From JACIWG01 sp049969935 (GTDB lineage Archaea; Thermoproteota; Nitrososphaeria; JACIWG01), in assembly GCA_049969935.1 (NCBI GenBank), contig JBMFNX010000011.1, forward strand, positions 1 to 40,581: a DNA stretch of 40,581 nucleotides. The letters are read 5' to 3'. How positions within the stretch are numbered: position 1 is the stretch's first letter; the number at the start of each line of letters is the position of its first letter. Below are positions 38,234 through 40,581 of this stretch, piece by piece. A program made the translations under genes and the position numbers. A model generated the notes under the pieces. That model made no database searches and was not told the origin of the DNA. It was given only the letters and a program-made list of their open reading frames with translations.

Positions 38234-39474
38234 TCTATCACCTTAATATTAGCTCCTAAACCTTTCATAGCATCCCAAAATTCTGGAAATGATTTGTTTA
38301 CACATTCTCCATCCAATATCCTGGTTTCCCCTTCAGCGACAAGAGCTAAGACTGTGAAAGCCATAGCAATCCTATGGTCATTGTAAGGGTTTATTGTTGC
38401 ACCCAAAGGCTTTGATCCGTAAACTTTCAAAGAATCTTCTCCTAACTCTGTTCTCACACCCATTTTCTTAAGATTTTCTATCATAACATCAACTCTATTA
38501 CTTTCCTTAAACCTTAACCTCCCTATACCGTGAACTATACTTGCTCCCTTTGCCTGAGCAGCCAATATGCATGCAATTGGAAAGAGGTCAGGGCAGTCTG
38601 TGACATCAAATTCTATAGCCTCTAAATCAGATTTTTCTACAACAACCTTTTCTCCTCCAACATTAACTTTTACATTCATCATCTTTAGCATGTCAATGAT
38701 CCTCTTGTCCGCCTGAACACTTTCAAGATTCAATTCTTCTACAGCAGCTTTGCCACATAATGCTGCAGCAGCTAGAATGTTTGCTGCAGAACTCCAGTCC
38801 CCCTCCACCTTGAACATGGTTGGCTTATACTTTTGCTGTTGCACCTCAAACATGTTTTCTCCAGAAATTTTTACACCAAATTTTCTTTGAACCTCCAACG
38901 TTAGCCTTATATAGGGTTTTGAGGAAGGCTTCTCACATAATATTAGTGTTTTCTTTTCACATAATGGTGCTATCAAGAGGATTGCTGAAATAAACTGTGA
39001 ACTTATTTCACCATACACTTTAACCTCTCCACCCTTAGGCTTTCCTTTGACCGAAACAATCATATCATCTAGCCTACAATCTACTCCAAGCTGTCTTAAT
39101 GCTGCTAGAAGTGGTTCAATCGGTCTCCTCATAAGACTACTGCTTCCAGTAAGCTTGCATTCGCTTCCAACAAGGCTGCATACTGCTGTCATAAACCTTA
39201 GTGTGGTTCCAGAGTTTCTACAGAAAATTTCTCTTTCAGGAGCCTTTAGCTGACCGCCTTCTACAATAACCTTATCCCTTTTAAAACTAAATTTTGTTCC
39301 AAGCGTCTCCAGCGCCTCCAAGGTTGCCTTAGTATCATCACACAATAGTGGTGTGACTAGTTCACTTTTTCCATCAGCCAAGCTTGAGCATACAAGTGCC
39401 CTATGTGTCAAACTTTTGGAGGGTGGTGCCCTTACAGCTCCATCTATGCAGCTCTTTTTAACTAGAACCATCAT
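38230..39474 (-). CDS. aroA: 5-Enolpyruvylshikimate-3-phosphate synthase
   Basis: The 414-residue protein has the paired-domain EPSP synthase motifs: APPSKSLTHRALV (Lys20, Ser21, Arg26), FCRNSGTTLRFMTAV, the GSSSLMRRPIEPLLAALRQLG block, RFKESNRVDVMIENLKKMG and NPYNDHRIAMAF. It joins PEP to shikimate-3-phosphate. It overlaps aroK by four bases at the start and aroC by four at the end. The LMRRPIEPLLAAL stretch follows the usual R-P-m-x-P-L pattern. It is part of the complete late shikimate segment aroE-aroK-aroA-aroC. Confidence 0.96.
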   Translation of the reverse strand: MMVLVKKSCIDGAVRAPPSKSLTHRALVCSSLADGKSELVTPLLCDDTKATLEALETLGTKFSFKRDKVIVEGGQLKAPEREIFCRNSGTTLRFMTAVCSLVGSECKLTGSSSLMRRPIEPLLAALRQLGVDCRLDDMIVSVKGKPKGGEVKVYGEISSQFISAILLIAPLCEKKTLILCEKPSSKPYIRLTLEVQRKFGVKISGENMFEVQQQKYKPTMFKVEGDWSSAANILAAAALCGKAAVEELNLESVQADKRIIDMLKMMNVKVNVGGEKVVVEKSDLEAIEFDVTDCPDLFPIACILAAQAKGASIVHGIGRLRFKESNRVDVMIENLKKMGVRTELGEDSLKVYGSKPLGATINPYNDHRIAMAFTVLALVAEGETRILDGECVNKSFPEFWDAMKGLGANIKVIE

Positions 39475-39995
39475 AATATACCATCACCTTTAAGAACACT
39501 GATGACCTTGTCAGCGACCACTTCAATGCTACAATCTGTTGTGTCAACAATGTAATCTGCTGCATCAAGATATAATGGCATTCTTCTTGCTAGAAGTCTT
39601 TTGACATCGTCTAAAGTAAACTTGTTTCCAAGCAGAGGTCTTGCACCCAACTCGTTTAAGCTTCTCTCAAATAATGTTTCTGGCGTCGCATGTAGAAAGA
39701 ATATTATGCCATTACTTTTCAATACCTTAACATTTTCCTCATATAATATGACTCCCCCACCACAGTCTATAACAGCATCCTCCATCAGGGAAGCCTCTTT
39801 AACCACATTCTTCTCCACTTCTCTAAAAAATCTTTCACCATCTTCTTCAAATATCCTTGATATACTTTTATTCAACTTACTTATTATAAGCTCGTCAGTG
39901 CTAACATACTTTTTCCCAAGTCTGTATGCAACTTCCTTTGCTACAGAAGTTTTACCAACAGCCATAAAGCCTATGAAAACAACATTTTTCCTCAT
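39471..39995 (-). CDS. aroK: Shikimate kinase, bacterial P-loop (AroK/AroL) type
   Basis: The 174-residue NMP-kinase-fold protein has Walker A GFMAVGKTS (9-17), Asp34 in VSTDELI, the shikimate-binding Arg58 in GERFFREVE, the Gly-rich CGGGVILYEEN (78-88), and the lid Arg in LGARPLLG. Most archaea instead use a GHMP-family shikimate kinase unrelated to this one, so the bacterial type at the native pathway position is unusual. It phosphorylates shikimate at O3. It overlaps aroE and aroA by four bases each. Codon use and composition look like its neighbours, so any transfer would be old. Confidence 0.92.
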   Translation of the reverse strand: MRKNVVFIGFMAVGKTSVAKEVAYRLGKKYVSTDELIISKLNKSISRIFEEDGERFFREVEKNVVKEASLMEDAVIDCGGGVILYEENVKVLKSNGIIFFLHATPETLFERSLNELGARPLLGNKFTLDDVKRLLARRMPLYLDAADYIVDTTDCSIEVVADKVISVLKGDGIL

Positions 39996-40581
39996 AAAAG
40001 GTCTTTTCTAAGCGCCTCAAATGCTGTTCTCCTCATTTCCTCGACAGGAGCCTTTATTCCTGTCCAAATTTCAAAAGATAGTGCTGCCTGGTTTACGAGC
40101 ATGTCTAGGCCGCATATTATGTTACAGCCAACGTCAGCCGCTTCCCTTAAAAGTCTCGTGTAAATGGGATTATATACTATATCCATTACAGTCACGTCCT
40201 TTTTAAGGAAAGCCTTTGGAACCAGTGTCTCTTCAACTTTTGGAAACATTCCAACAGAAGTACAGTTTATGAGCAAATCCGTTTCCTCTAAAGCCTTATT
40301 TAGATTATCTTCATCTAGTTTTGCTGCCTTACAAGCTATATTCATTTCACATCCTATTTTATCTGAAACTTCCTGAGCCCTTTCAACGTTTCTGTTCAAA
40401 ATTATTATTTCAGAAGGTTCTTCTTTTGCCACATAATATGCTATTGCTCTCGCTGCCCCGCCAGCACCCAATATCAGAACCCTTTTACCCTTGAGAGGGA
40501 AGCCTTTATCTTGTAACGCCTTTACCGCACCCGGTCCATCAGTATTATATCCTATAAGTTTCCCATCTTCGTTGACTACAG
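39992..40581 (-). CDS. aroE: Shikimate dehydrogenase, N-terminus beyond the window
   Basis: The reading frame continues to the right edge, so the N-terminal substrate domain with the catalytic Lys is missing. The visible 195 codons begin VVNEDGKLIGYNTDGPGAV, the conserved YNTDG turn. They continue with the NADP fold KRVLILGAGGAARAIAYYV, LLINCTSVGMFP and the C-terminal GLDMLVNQAALSFEIWTG, all AroE hallmarks. It reduces 3-dehydroshikimate to shikimate with NADPH. It overlaps aroK by four bases (ATGA). Upstream steps (aroD, aroB-type) are presumably beyond the window. Confidence 0.94.
   Translation of the reverse strand, partial: VVNEDGKLIGYNTDGPGAVKALQDKGFPLKGKRVLILGAGGAARAIAYYVAKEEPSEIIILNRNVERAQEVSDKIGCEMNIACKAAKLDEDNLNKALEETDLLINCTSVGMFPKVEETLVPKAFLKKDVTVMDIVYNPIYTRLLREAADVGCNIICGLDMLVNQAALSFEIWTGIKAPVEEMRRTAFEALRKDLL

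Noticed and set aside
1..40581. CRISPR arrays, insertion sequences, tRNA and rRNA genes
   Set aside because: No regularly spaced repeats, transposase motifs, terminal inverted repeats or complete tRNA cloverleaf were seen in the intergenic regions on either strand.

Overview
The window reads as a chromosomal segment of an AT-rich archaeon. The evidence is the gene content (Pus10 tRNA pseudouridine synthase, an MTH1187-family protein, HypA paired with an Mrp/MinD-type HypB, an ADP-forming acyl-CoA synthetase subunit, pyruvate:ferredoxin oxidoreductase, endonuclease V, a COG2522-type HTH regulator). TATA-like boxes also sit about 26 bases before many start codons, which implies leaderless transcripts, and internal operon genes carry GGAGGTGA ribosome binding sites. 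A lineage near Bathyarchaeia or another TACK-type group is my guess; there is no rRNA here to settle it.

Region 1 (1-7.4 kb) looks like a sulfur or selenium trafficking neighbourhood. It holds a truncated HTH regulator, a small His/Met-rich membrane protein, a JAMM metalloprotease, and a four-gene minus-strand operon tusA - selD-like - yeeE/yedE - FTR1. An E1-like ThiF/MoeB enzyme and an MTH1187-family protein follow. A near-identical palindrome, ATAACA-S-TGTTAT, lies at the promoters of the regulator, the membrane protein and the tusA operon, which suggests one small regulon. Between these lie decayed stretches, including a clear HEPN-domain pseudogene.

Region 2 (7.4-9.8 kb) holds a GC-rich segment of about 290 bases that folds into a closed multi-hairpin structure and encodes no recognisable protein, so it is a candidate structured RNA. 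A PadR regulator, a stand-alone RAM/Lrp ligand-binding domain and a DUF3782-type coiled-coil protein follow.

Region 3 (9.8-16 kb) is carbon metabolism: an FGGY sugar kinase, a duplicated zinc-ribbon microprotein, and the operon porG - porD - porAB (alpha and beta fused in one chain) - acyl-CoA synthetase (ADP-forming) alpha subunit. This would oxidise pyruvate to acetyl-CoA and could then conserve its energy as ATP.

Region 4 (16-25 kb) is mixed: an EamA transporter, a GNAT acetyltransferase, endonuclease V, a DHH phosphoesterase, a class I/II aminotransferase, Pus10 co-oriented with the two NfnAB/sulfide-dehydrogenase-type flavoprotein subunits, and a variant metallo-beta-lactamase-fold hydrolase.

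Region 5 (25-31.3 kb) has an unrecognised 187-residue protein, a 708-residue protein with a transaldolase-like core, an orphan sugar-type ABC ATPase, and two paralogous D-2-hydroxyacid dehydrogenases.

Region 6 (31.3-40.6 kb) has a hypA - ATPase-type hypB - methyltransferase operon, then amino-acid biosynthesis: tyrA, ilvD, ilvE and a tightly packed aroE-aroK-aroA-aroC-chorismate mutase operon that runs off the right edge. The shikimate kinase is the bacterial P-loop type rather than the GHMP type usual in archaea. No CRISPR array, insertion sequence, tRNA or rRNA was found.
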